A stretch of 64,000 bases of DNA, taken from positions 1,302,001 to 1,366,000 of the forward strand of contig OZ245888.1 of assembly GCA_965229565.1 (NCBI GenBank). Reading direction: 5' to 3'. Both the position numbers and the translations under genes were made by a program. Shown in pieces: positions 8,909 to 17,263 of the stretch (position 1 is its first letter; every line of letters begins with the position of its first letter). The notes beneath the pieces are model-generated. The model saw nothing but the letters and a program-made list of their open reading frames with translations. It was not told where the DNA came from and did no database searches. Source of the DNA: JANQNX01 sp040217095. GTDB lineage: Bacteria > Pseudomonadota > Gammaproteobacteria > Eutrophobiales > Eutrophobiaceae.

Positions 8909-9059
8909 ACTATAGTTATGGGTAAATTGTAAAGCATATTCGCAAGTTTGCGGCTGGTTTGAGCGTGTAAAATCGCGGCAGTTTTACTTTTCAAGCGCTG
9001 GACCAGGTGCCGTTTAGTCGAATATTTTATTTAAAAAACAAATATATAGTGCACTAAAC

Positions 9060-9446
9060 ATGTTTACCAGCAAGCAAACAATTGGCCTTTTCAGCAGTCT
9101 CACTATGGCCTTGATGACGGGTAATAGTTTTGCCCTGGGCGTGTCTGATCTTGAGTTGAATTCCTCTCTGAATCAAAAGCTTGACGCGAAAATAGCACTT
9201 ACTGCCGCAACTGATGAAGAACTCCGCAGCCTGACGGTAACAATTATCCCTGTCTACGCTGATGGCATCAGTTCGCAACAACTAAAACACGAACTGGTGC
9301 AGACAGAAACAGCTAGCTTCTTGAAGATCACTAGTATTGACGCAATCAAGGAGCCTGTATTGAATTTTCAACTGGATTTGAACTGGAACAACGGGCAACT
9401 GGTTCGGGATTACACACTACTACTGGATCCGCCAGGCGCAAGGTAA
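9060..9446 (+). CDS. Small secreted stand-alone FimV N-terminal-domain protein
   Basis: A 128-residue protein with a signal peptide (about 1-25, ending near NSFALG). A single domain follows that resembles the N-terminal domain of FimV/TspA proteins: G-V-S-D-L-E-L-N-S-S-L-N-Q-K-L at the start and YTLLLDPPGAR at the very end. The next gene's product has the same layout (LGNLDLESALNEPF and YTVLLDPP), so this looks like a truncated tandem paralogue. It lacks the peptidoglycan-binding, coiled-coil, membrane and TPR parts of FimV. No good Shine-Dalgarno precedes the ATG. Its role is unknown; a periplasmic helper or competitor of the full-length FimV is a guess. Confidence 0.8.
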   Translation: MFTSKQTIGLFSSLTMALMTGNSFALGVSDLELNSSLNQKLDAKIALTAATDEELRSLTVTIIPVYADGISSQQLKHELVQTETASFLKITSIDAIKEPVLNFQLDLNWNNGQLVRDYTLLLDPPGAR

Positions 9447-9471
9447 ATAACAACACAATACAAGATTTGAA

Positions 9472-12400
9472 ATGAAATTTTCTTTACGTTTTATTCTTTT
9501 GCTTAGCCTGTTCCCGGGCGTAGCCGCCGCACTGGGATTGGGAAATCTGGATCTTGAATCAGCCCTGAACGAACCCTTTTCCGGCAAAATCCAGTTACTT
9601 TCTGCCAGCGTCGATGAGCTTGATTCTTTGAATGTCGCATTGGCGGATGCCGAGGCCTTTGACCGGGCCAACATTGATCGTCCATTTATACTCAGCGAAC
9701 TGCGTTTCAAATTGATCCGTTCTGAAACCGGTGCCGATTACATCAAGGTCAGTAGTGAACAGCCCATACGTGAACCGTTTCTTAATTTCCTGGTTGAAGT
9801 GAGCTGGGCAAATGGTCGCCTGTACCGTGAATACACGGTCCTGTTAGACCCGCCCATGTACGATGCCGAGGTGAACGTGGCCGAGATCATGGCACTGAAG
9901 CCAGCAGACTCATCGCGCACTGCCACTCCCGATGACCCCGGTCACCAGGTTGTATATGCAGATGATTTTGACCAGTACTCCGGTGCATCCGGACAGCCGG
10001 CATCTGCACCTGTTGCCAGAACCATAAACTACAGTGGCGGAGATTATGGTCCTACCAGCGCCAATGACACCCTCTGGTCCATTGCGTCTGCCATGCGCCC
10101 GGACACATCTACCAGTGTCAACCAGATGATGCTGGCATTGTTGCAGGCTAACCCTGACGCTTTCGCAGCTAATAACGTGAATGGCCTCAAGCGTGGTCAG
10201 ATCCTGAAAATGCCTTCCGAGGCAGAAATAAATGCCCTGAGCCAGTCTGATGCACTGGCTGAAACCAGGAAGCAATACGCAGCCTGGGAACAGATCAAGA
10301 ACAGGCTGGGTGCTGGTGTCGCTGCACGTCCGGAAACCAGTTCAACACCTGCCGCCGGTAGTGATGCCGGGGTAACCACCGATTCCGCGAAGAGTGATGC
10401 TGAATTAAAACTGTTGTCTGCAGGCGATACGGAAGAGTCCACCGGGCAAGTGACCAGCGTTGAAGGTGCTGCCGGTGCGGCGGATTTGATCCTTGCCGAA
10501 GAAAGTATCCAGGCCCTGACACAGGAAAACCTGGAATTGAAAGACCAGTTGCAGGAAACAGAGGCATTACTTAACGATTTAAAACGGCTGCTGGAACTGA
10601 AAGACGACGAACTGGCTAAATTACAGCAGCAGTTGGCAGAGCAGGAGTTGTTGGAAGAAGCCGCGGCGGCGGAGCCCGTTGTTGAGGAGACCGTTGAAGA
10701 GGTTGCCGAGACGCCGATAACGGACGAAATTGCTGAACAGGAAACTGAAGCCGTACAGGAAGAACCGGTAGCAGAAGATGCGGCCCCTGAAGAGGAAACC
10801 ATTGAAATACTTGAAATAGAACCAGAATCTACTTCAGGCGGCATCATGGATATGCTGGGACCATATCTTGCTCCGATTACGGACCTGGTTGGTGGCAATC
10901 CGCTTTATGCCATAGCTGCAATTGGTTTGCTTGTTGTATTGATATTGATTGCCGTAGCGGCGAAGTTAAAGAAAGCAAAGGGCACTGAATCATCTGATGC
11001 TGTTGAGATGTCAGCTGATCAGTTTCCGAGTTTTGATGACGACGAATCAGACCTTGATGAAGCGCAACGGGCGCTCGATGCCGAGGCGGAGACAGTATTG
11101 CCGGGTGCAGAGGAAGAACTCGACTCGGAAGATGAAACTTTCATCGCTGAGGAAGAAGACGAAAATTCCGAGGACGAAACCTATCTTCCTGAGCGAAATG
11201 AAGAGGTCGTGGAGGAAACGGCACCAGCTGTAGCGACGACACAAGCTGAAAATGAAGAAGATGAAGACCCACTGCAGGAAGTGAATACCTATCTTGCGTT
11301 TGAGCAGTTTGATCAGGCTGAAGAGTTTGTGCGTAATGCCATCGAAGCCAAGCCTGATAATCCTGAATATCACACCAAGTTACTGGAAGTATTTTATACA
11401 TCGGGCAACAAGAAGGCCTATGAACAAGAGGCGAAAGTCCTGCATGACCTGGTTGCTGGTGAAGGCGAACACTGGGATATGGCCGTGGCCATGTGGTCGG
11501 AAATGTCGCCCAATCGTGAATTGTTCGGTGAAGGCGACATTGAGGATGACGATTCCGCAGACAATACAGGCGGTGGTTTTGTCGATGTGACCGCCGATGC
11601 TGAGGCCCAGGACAACGAAAATACGCTGGATTTTGATATCGGTGCCGGTGAAGAACCAGCAGCAGATACAGATAACGATGACGATGTACTCGATCTGACC
11701 GCGGCTGATGATGGTGAAGATATCCTGGATGTTACTGCTCTTGGTGATGCTGAAGAGAATGATGACAGTTTGGACTTTTCTGAAGAACCTACCATGGATA
11801 CCTCGGTTGACGAAGCGGAAGACCTGTTGGACGTCACGGCAGTAGGCAGTACTGACGACGGCTTTGACGATGACGTACTGGATGTTTCCAGCAAGGGCTC
11901 CAGCGGCGATGATAAACTGGAAAGTACCTCTGCTGAAGGTTCTGATAGTGGTCTGGATCTGGATAACGATGGAGATATGCTGGATCTGACCGCGGCCGAG
12001 GGCGAAAGTACGGATAGCGAAGAACTCATGGACCTTGATTTCGAGGATACGGCTGCTGATAAAGCGGAAGATTCAGACGATAGTGATAACGTCATTGAGT
12101 TTGATGCTGCCTCTGCGGGTGATGACCTCAGCCTCGATATGGATGATAGTGCAGTTTCAGATGAAGATGATCTGGACGGGGGGCTGGAACTTGACCTTGG
12201 TGAAAAGGAAGAAGACACCATTGCTGATGACGGTCTTGAGTTGTCCTTAACCGGTGAAGACCTGTCTGATGATGAAGAACCCATCCAGCTTGATGCCGAC
12301 AGCGGCGACACGGATGATGAACTGCCTTCGCTGGATCTCGATATAGAAGGGGCAGATGATGCTGGCGAACTGTCACTCGACGATTCGAATAGCGAGCAGG

Positions 12401-12741
12401 AAGATGATCCGGGTTCACTGGATTTTGACCTGGGCATGGATGAAGACCTGGGTGATGACGATGATATTGTAGATGGTAGTAGCACCCTTGAAATGGAGCC
12501 GCCAGGAATAGATGCTGGCAATGATGACGACGACGAGGATGATAGTACCGTTTTTGTTCCGCGCACTTCTCAAGCCGAGGAACAAAGTGCCGAGGATGAA
12601 ATTGCTACCAAGCTTGACCTTGCCAAGGCCTATGTCGAACTTGGAGATAAAGACAGCGCCAAGACCATACTGGATGAAGTTATGGCTGCCGGCAATGACG
12701 AGCAGAAACAGCAAGCCCAGGATCTGTTGGAACAGGTCTGA
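9472..12741 (+). CDS. fimV: FimV/TspA family polar hub protein
   Basis: FimV-family proteins sit at the cell pole and act in type IV pilus function and cyclic-di-GMP/cAMP signalling. The 1089-residue product has a signal peptide (1-20 or so) and the FimV N-domain (about 20-125). A LysM-like region follows around 190-250 (NDTLWSIASAMRP... LKRGQILKMP). Next come a coiled coil (about 345-395) and a membrane segment near 480-500 (YAIAAIGLLVVLILIAVAA). The cytoplasmic part has a TPR region (about 605-660) and a very acidic repeat tract. It ends in the conserved FimV C-terminal helix pair (DLAKAYVELGDKDSAKTILD). Position immediately before truA matches Pseudomonas-type fimV loci. It starts 25 bases after the small paralogue. 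Confidence 0.93.
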   Translation: MKFSLRFILLLSLFPGVAAALGLGNLDLESALNEPFSGKIQLLSASVDELDSLNVALADAEAFDRANIDRPFILSELRFKLIRSETGADYIKVSSEQPIREPFLNFLVEVSWANGRLYREYTVLLDPPMYDAEVNVAEIMALKPADSSRTATPDDPGHQVVYADDFDQYSGASGQPASAPVARTINYSGGDYGPTSANDTLWSIASAMRPDTSTSVNQMMLALLQANPDAFAANNVNGLKRGQILKMPSEAEINALSQSDALAETRKQYAAWEQIKNRLGAGVAARPETSSTPAAGSDAGVTTDSAKSDAELKLLSAGDTEESTGQVTSVEGAAGAADLILAEESIQALTQENLELKDQLQETEALLNDLKRLLELKDDELAKLQQQLAEQELLEEAAAAEPVVEETVEEVAETPITDEIAEQETEAVQEEPVAEDAAPEEETIEILEIEPESTSGGIMDMLGPYLAPITDLVGGNPLYAIAAIGLLVVLILIAVAAKLKKAKGTESSDAVEMSADQFPSFDDDESDLDEAQRALDAEAETVLPGAEEELDSEDETFIAEEEDENSEDETYLPERNEEVVEETAPAVATTQAENEEDEDPLQEVNTYLAFEQFDQAEEFVRNAIEAKPDNPEYHTKLLEVFYTSGNKKAYEQEAKVLHDLVAGEGEHWDMAVAMWSEMSPNRELFGEGDIEDDDSADNTGGGFVDVTADAEAQDNENTLDFDIGAGEEPAADTDNDDDVLDLTAADDGEDILDVTALGDAEENDDSLDFSEEPTMDTSVDEAEDLLDVTAVGSTDDGFDDDVLDVSSKGSSGDDKLESTSAEGSDSGLDLDNDGDMLDLTAAEGESTDSEELMDLDFEDTAADKAEDSDDSDNVIEFDAASAGDDLSLDMDDSAVSDEDDLDGGLELDLGEKEEDTIADDGLELSLTGEDLSDDEEPIQLDADSGDTDDELPSLDLDIEGADDAGELSLDDSNSEQEDDPGSLDFDLGMDEDLGDDDDIVDGSSTLEMEPPGIDAGNDDDDEDDSTVFVPRTSQAEEQSAEDEIATKLDLAKAYVELGDKDSAKTILDEVMAAGNDEQKQQAQDLLEQV
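11680..12000 (+). repeat. Degenerate acidic LD(V/L)T repeats inside fimV
   Basis: Within fimV the pattern acidic-acidic-(V/I/L/M)-L-D-(V/L)-(T/S) recurs at least five times at about 11682, 11722, 11820, 11873 and 11977, separated by 10-35 residues of Asp/Glu/Ser/Gly-rich sequence. The repeats are protein-level and not identical in DNA. The low-complexity acidic tract continues to about 12550. Long antisense frames over this tract are composition artefacts. Confidence 0.7.
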
Positions 12742-12809
12742 TCAAACCTTTTTAATCCTTGCTATTTGTCCAGTTACCTGTCGATTGGTCAATCTGGATT
12801 CACTAGCCA

Positions 12810-13601
12810 ATGAAAATCGCACTCGGTATTGAATACTGCGGATATCAGTACTACGGCTGGCAGAGGCAGGCTATCCCGAACACTGTGCAGGAACACGTTG
12901 AAAAAGCGCTGTCTGCGGTTGCTGCTGAACAGATCAACATAACCTGTGCGGGGCGCACCGACACCGGTGTACATGCCTTGCAACAGGTAATACATTTCGA
13001 CACGGCTGTAGAACGCGAGCTGCATGCCTGGGTGCTTGGTGCAAACACGAAACTACCCGCCGATATTGCCGTCACCTGGGCAAAACAGGTTTCTGATGAT
13101 TTTCATGCAAGATTTTCGGCGCTAAACCGAACCTACCAGTACCTGATTTTAAATCGCCGTGCGCGACCGGCTATTTTTAATGGCAGGGTGACATGGGAAT
13201 GCCGATCACTGGACGTGGAGAGAATGCGACTGGCTGCGACCAGGTTGCAAGGTAAACACGACTTCACTTCATTCAGGGCGGCTGCCTGCCAGGCAAAATC
13301 ACCGGTACGTACCGTGCACTCACTTGAGATACATAGACTGGAAAACTGGTTTTTGCTTACCATATGTGCCAATGCATTTTTACACCATATGGTCAGGAAT
13401 ATCGCGGGTGTATTGATGATGATCGGCTCCGGGAAACAGGAAGTGTCATGGTGTGAAGAAGTCCTGCTGGCGAAAGACAGAACGGCAGGAGGTGTTACCG
13501 CACCACCAGATGGACTGTACCTGGTTAATGTTGAATACCCGGAGCAGTATGCCATTCCCAGGGTCTCCACCCTGTATGAGCAACTCGGACTCAATCTATG
13601 A
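12810..13601 (+). CDS. truA: tRNA pseudouridine(38-40) synthase TruA
   Basis: TruA isomerises uridines 38, 39 and 40 in the anticodon stem of many tRNAs. The 263-residue protein starts MKIALGIEYCGYQYYGWQRQ, a typical TruA N-terminus. The catalytic aspartate lies in CAGRTDTGVHALQQV. The C-terminal segment FLHHMVRNIAGVLMMIGSG is diagnostic of the family. Its stop overlaps the trpF start by four bases, indicating translational coupling. It sits between fimV and trpF as in many Pseudomonas-like genomes. Confidence 0.97.
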   Translation: MKIALGIEYCGYQYYGWQRQAIPNTVQEHVEKALSAVAAEQINITCAGRTDTGVHALQQVIHFDTAVERELHAWVLGANTKLPADIAVTWAKQVSDDFHARFSALNRTYQYLILNRRARPAIFNGRVTWECRSLDVERMRLAATRLQGKHDFTSFRAAACQAKSPVRTVHSLEIHRLENWFLLTICANAFLHHMVRNIAGVLMMIGSGKQEVSWCEEVLLAKDRTAGGVTAPPDGLYLVNVEYPEQYAIPRVSTLYEQLGLNL

Positions 13602-14224
13602 ATGTCACACGTGTAAAAGTGAAAATTTGCGGGGTAACCAGTGTTACCGACGCGGTAGCTATTGCCAACGCCGGTGCCGATGCCATCGGCCTGGTCTTTT
13701 ATGAGCCCAGTCCACGCTATGTGGAACCGGAAGTCGCACGGGAAATCGCATTGGCCTTACCTGCATTCGTGAATGTGGTGGGGCTGTTTGTCGATGCTGA
13801 GCCCGACGCGATCACGCAAGTGCTCGAACGGGTGGCAATTGACACCTTGCAATTTCATGGACAGGAGACCGAGCGGGCTTGCAGTCTCTACGGCAAGCCG
13901 TATATTAAGTCTATAGCCATGCGACCGGACCTGGACGTGTCTGAAATGATCGCGCTATATCCGTCTGCCAGCGCATTATTGCTGGATACTTTTGTGGAAA
14001 ACCTGCCAGGTGGCACGGGGCAGTCTTTTGACTGGCAAAAAGTACCTGACAACAGCCAGAAACCGCTAATTTTAGCGGGAGGTTTAACACCAGAAAATGT
14101 ACAATCTGCCATTGTTCAAACCCGTCCCTATGCCGTAGATGTCAGTGGTGGCGTTGAAAGCAGCAAGGGCAAGAAGGACATAGACAAGGTTCAAAAATTC
14201 ATACGAGAAGTACTCAATGCCTGA
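13598..14224 (+). CDS. trpF: Phosphoribosylanthranilate isomerase
   Basis: TrpF converts N-(5'-phosphoribosyl)anthranilate to the ribulose form in tryptophan synthesis. The 208-residue TIM-barrel protein has the N-terminal KICGVT motif with the catalytic cysteine and the QFHG segment. It also shows LAGGLTPENV and the terminal phosphate-binding VDVSGGVE. It overlaps truA by four bases and trpB by eight, so it lies inside a coupled operon. The ATG at 13598 gives a short lead-in (MNVTRV) before the first strand. It is monofunctional, not fused to trpC as in enterics. Confidence 0.97.
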   Translation: MNVTRVKVKICGVTSVTDAVAIANAGADAIGLVFYEPSPRYVEPEVAREIALALPAFVNVVGLFVDAEPDAITQVLERVAIDTLQFHGQETERACSLYGKPYIKSIAMRPDLDVSEMIALYPSASALLLDTFVENLPGGTGQSFDWQKVPDNSQKPLILAGGLTPENVQSAIVQTRPYAVDVSGGVESSKGKKDIDKVQKFIREVLNA

Positions 14225-15452
14225 AGCAGTCATAAAGAAAACAGACCCGATTAAATCCTATAAGTCCATGCCAGACAGCCGCGGACATTTTGGTCCTTAT
14301 GGCGGCAGGTTTGTTGCCGAGACCCTGATGGGGCCGCTGGACGAGCTGGAAAAGGCTTATTACCGTTACAGCAAGGATCCTGAATTTATCGCCGAATTTG
14401 AGCATGACCTGAAACACTTCGTTGGTCGCCCATCACCGCTTTATCACGCGAGGCGCTGGAGTCAGTTACTTGGTGGTGCCCAGGTTTATCTGAAAAGAGA
14501 AGACCTGAACCATACGGGTGCACACAAGATTAACAACACCGTTGGCCAGGCGTTGCTGGCCAGGCACATGGGCAAACACAGAATTATTGCTGAAACGGGT
14601 GCTGGTCAACACGGTGTGGCAAGTGCCACGGTCGCTGCACGTTATGGCATGGAATGTATCGTTTATATGGGTGCAGAGGATATCCAGAGGCAATCCAGCA
14701 ATGTCTTTCGCATGAAATTGCTGGGTGCCACCGTGGTTGCGGTAGAAGCCGGCTCGCGTACGCTAAAGGACGCGTTAAACGAGGCCATGCGCGACTGGGT
14801 TACTAACGTTGATGATACCTTTTACATTATCGGTACGGTCGCGGGTCCCCATCCTTATCCCGCAATGGTCAGGGATTTCAATGCCGTGGTCGGGCGCGAG
14901 GCGCGTCAACAGTGCCTGGATGATGTTGGTCGTCTTCCGGATGCCATTGTTGCCTGTGTCGGTGGTGGTTCAAATGCCATAGGCCTGTTCCATGATTTTC
15001 TCGACGACGCCGATGTGTCGATCTATGGCGTGGAAGCGGCTGGTGACGGAATTGAAACCGGCCGCCATGCTGCACCGTTGAATGCGGGTAAGGCTGGCGT
15101 ATTACACGGAAACCGCACGTACCTGATGGAAGATAATTACGGACAGATCATTGAAACGCATTCTATCTCGGCTGGCCTGGATTACCCGGGTGTTGGTCCG
15201 GAACATGCCTGGTTGAAAGATTCGGGCAGGGCAAACTACGTCTCGGTGACCGATACAGAGGCCTTGCAGGCGTTTCATGACCTGACCCGCATTGAGGGCA
15301 TTATTCCGGCACTGGAATCCAGTCATGCGCTGGCCTATACCGCCAAGCTTGCACGCGATATGTCGAGCGACAAGTTTATCGTTTGTAATTTATCAGGTCG
15401 GGGTGACAAGGATATTCATACCGTTGCCGCGCACGAGGGCATTACGCTCTAG
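14217..15452 (+). CDS. trpB: Tryptophan synthase beta chain
   Basis: TrpB condenses indole with serine to give tryptophan, using pyridoxal phosphate, as half of the alpha2-beta2 complex. The 411-residue protein has the PLP lysine in HTGAHKINN, the AETGAGQHGVA loop and the phosphate-binding GGGSNAIG motif. The C-terminal NLSGRGDKD segment is also present. The first 17 or so residues are a short extension before the conserved DSRGHFGPYGGRFVAETL. It overlaps trpF by eight bases and is followed by trpA after 118 bases. Confidence 0.98.
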   Translation: MPEAVIKKTDPIKSYKSMPDSRGHFGPYGGRFVAETLMGPLDELEKAYYRYSKDPEFIAEFEHDLKHFVGRPSPLYHARRWSQLLGGAQVYLKREDLNHTGAHKINNTVGQALLARHMGKHRIIAETGAGQHGVASATVAARYGMECIVYMGAEDIQRQSSNVFRMKLLGATVVAVEAGSRTLKDALNEAMRDWVTNVDDTFYIIGTVAGPHPYPAMVRDFNAVVGREARQQCLDDVGRLPDAIVACVGGGSNAIGLFHDFLDDADVSIYGVEAAGDGIETGRHAAPLNAGKAGVLHGNRTYLMEDNYGQIIETHSISAGLDYPGVGPEHAWLKDSGRANYVSVTDTEALQAFHDLTRIEGIIPALESSHALAYTAKLARDMSSDKFIVCNLSGRGDKDIHTVAAHEGITL

Positions 15453-15570
15453 TATCACTGTCAGCCAGCCATAATCGAGATTTGTTAATGAACACCAGGT
15501 CGTGCTCGCGAGCACATATTGCCACTGTGGCCAGTTTTTAATTAATCATATTTCCTGTCACGAAACTATC

Positions 15571-16377
15571 ATGAGTAGAATTACAGATTGCTTTAAACAA
15601 TTAAAAAGTAGCAACAGGAAAGCATTGATCCCTTTCCTTACGGCCGGTGATCCGGATAAATCACTAACCGCACAATTAATGCATGAGCTAGTTGCAGCCG
15701 GGGCTGACATGATCGAACTGGGCGTTCCTTTCTCTGATCCCATGGCAGATGGACCCGTGATTCAGCGTGCCAGTGAACGCGCATTGAAGAGTGGCACCAG
15801 CTCGGATGATGTGTTCGAGATCGTGCGCGAGTTTAGGGAACAAGATGCTGCCACACCGGTGGTGTTGATGGGATACCTGAATCCTGTCGAGGTGGTCGGA
15901 TACGAGACTTTTGCAGCCAAGGCTGAGACAGCAGGTGTGGATGGCGTGCTCATCGTTGACCTGCCTCCTGAGGAAGCAGAAGAATTTAGCCAGGTATTTC
16001 AACAGCATGGCATAAATCAGATATTCCTGATTTCGCCTACAACGGGCACAGAGCGATTGCACCGGATCTGTGAAGTTGGTTCCGGCTTCCTGTATTATGT
16101 TTCCCTGAAAGGAGTGACGGGCAGTGACCGGCTGGATACCGCCACGGTCGCTGCCAAGCTTGATGAGATTCGTAGTATTTCCAGTTTACCGCTGGGAGTC
16201 GGTTTCGGTATCAAGGATGCTGAAACCGCGGCCGCGGTAGCCCGAATTTGCGATGCTGTCGTCGTTGGCAGTGCCCTCGTTGAGCGTATAGCTGCTCACT
16301 CTGACGACATTGATAAGCTAAGAAAAGAAATTAACGGTTTTATTAGTACCATTAGACAAGCAATGGATAGAACATAA
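15571..16377 (+). CDS. trpA: Tryptophan synthase alpha chain
   Basis: TrpA cleaves indole-3-glycerol phosphate to indole and glyceraldehyde-3-phosphate and channels indole to TrpB. From the ATG at 15571 it is 268 residues, the usual length. The start MSRITDCFKQLKSSNRKALI matches the family. The catalytic glutamate lies in MIELGVPFSDP and the aspartate in the DLPPEE region. The phosphate-binding GFGIKD and VVGSALV motifs are intact. The frame is open back to 15502, but that extension is not family-like. accD follows 9 bases later. Confidence 0.97.
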   Translation: MSRITDCFKQLKSSNRKALIPFLTAGDPDKSLTAQLMHELVAAGADMIELGVPFSDPMADGPVIQRASERALKSGTSSDDVFEIVREFREQDAATPVVLMGYLNPVEVVGYETFAAKAETAGVDGVLIVDLPPEEAEEFSQVFQQHGINQIFLISPTTGTERLHRICEVGSGFLYYVSLKGVTGSDRLDTATVAAKLDEIRSISSLPLGVGFGIKDAETAAAVARICDAVVVGSALVERIAAHSDDIDKLRKEINGFISTIRQAMDRT

Positions 16378-16386
16378 GATGCAATC

Positions 16387-17250
16387 ATGAGCTGGTTCGA
16401 AAAAATTCTTCCCTCCCGTATCAAGACCAACGGTAGCAACCGTCGCACCGTGCCGGAAGGTCTATGGACCAAGTGTGCTGCCTGTAATGCTGTCCTTTAT
16501 CGCGCTGAACTGGAACGAAATCTTGAGGTGTGTCCCAAGTGCGATCACCATATGCGCATGGGCGCGCGTGAACGCCTGGGACATTTTCTTGATGAAAATA
16601 CAGCCGAGGAAATTGGTGCAAACCTGAAGCCGGTAGACAAGCTCAAATTCCGTGATAACAAACGCTACCGCGATCGGCTCAGCCAGGCCCAGAAACAAAC
16701 TGGTGAGGATGATGCACTCATAGCCATGTCGGGTCAGCTTGTTGGCATGCCAGTTGTCGCTTGCGCGTTTGAATTTGATTTTATGGGCGGATCCATGGGC
16801 TCGGTGGTTGGCGAACGCTTTGTGCGCGCCGTCGAAACTGCAATTGAACTGCGTGCTCCAGTTATCTGTTTTTCAACCAGTGGTGGAGCAAGAATGCAGG
16901 AAGCGTTGTTTTCTCTGATGCAAATGGCGAAGACGGCTGCTGCGATCGCCACGCTGAAAAAGAACGGGTTGCCTTTTATTTCCGTATTGACGGATCCGAC
17001 CATGGGTGGTGTCACAGCCAGCCTGGCCAGTCTGGGTGATATCAATATTGCCGAACCCAATGCGCTAATAGGATTTGCCGGCCCGCGCGTGATTGAGCAG
17101 ACGGTCAGGGAAACATTACCGGAAGGCTTCCAGCGCAGCGAGTTTCTACTGCAACACGGACAGATTGACATGATTGTTGACAGGCGTGAACTAAGATCAA
17201 GGATCGGCAATCTCATTTCCCTGTTATCCAGGCAGTCGAGTGTTTCCTGA
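16387..17250 (+). CDS. accD: Acetyl-CoA carboxylase carboxyltransferase subunit beta
   Basis: AccD and AccA transfer carboxyl from carboxybiotin to acetyl-CoA, making malonyl-CoA for fatty-acid synthesis. The 287-residue protein has the N-terminal four-cysteine zinc ribbon (CAACNAV followed by CPKCDHHM). The crotonase-type carboxyltransferase core includes GGARMQEALFSLMQMAK and DPTMGGVTASLASLGD. Length and architecture are standard. It is in the trpA-accD-folC run common to gammaproteobacteria. Confidence 0.98.
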   Translation: MSWFEKILPSRIKTNGSNRRTVPEGLWTKCAACNAVLYRAELERNLEVCPKCDHHMRMGARERLGHFLDENTAEEIGANLKPVDKLKFRDNKRYRDRLSQAQKQTGEDDALIAMSGQLVGMPVVACAFEFDFMGGSMGSVVGERFVRAVETAIELRAPVICFSTSGGARMQEALFSLMQMAKTAAAIATLKKNGLPFISVLTDPTMGGVTASLASLGDINIAEPNALIGFAGPRVIEQTVRETLPEGFQRSEFLLQHGQIDMIVDRRELRSRIGNLISLLSRQSSVS

Positions 17251-17263
17251 GTAATCGAATAAC

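Noticed and set aside
8941..8952. CGCAA-TTGCG stem after asd as a terminator
   Set aside because: The loop would be only two bases and no T-tract follows.
9045..9050. TATAGT as the promoter -10 of the small FimV-domain gene
   Set aside because: It is only ten bases from the start codon, with no -35 at the right distance.
10197..10898. Antisense frame of 233 residues rich in Ser and Ala
   Set aside because: Another composition shadow of the fimV coiled-coil region; the sense frame carries the conserved domains.
11418..12566. Long antisense frame encoding a Ser-rich product
   Set aside because: It is the complement of the acidic GAT/GAA-rich fimV tract, which reads as serine codons on the other strand; there is no domain, signal or ribosome-binding site.
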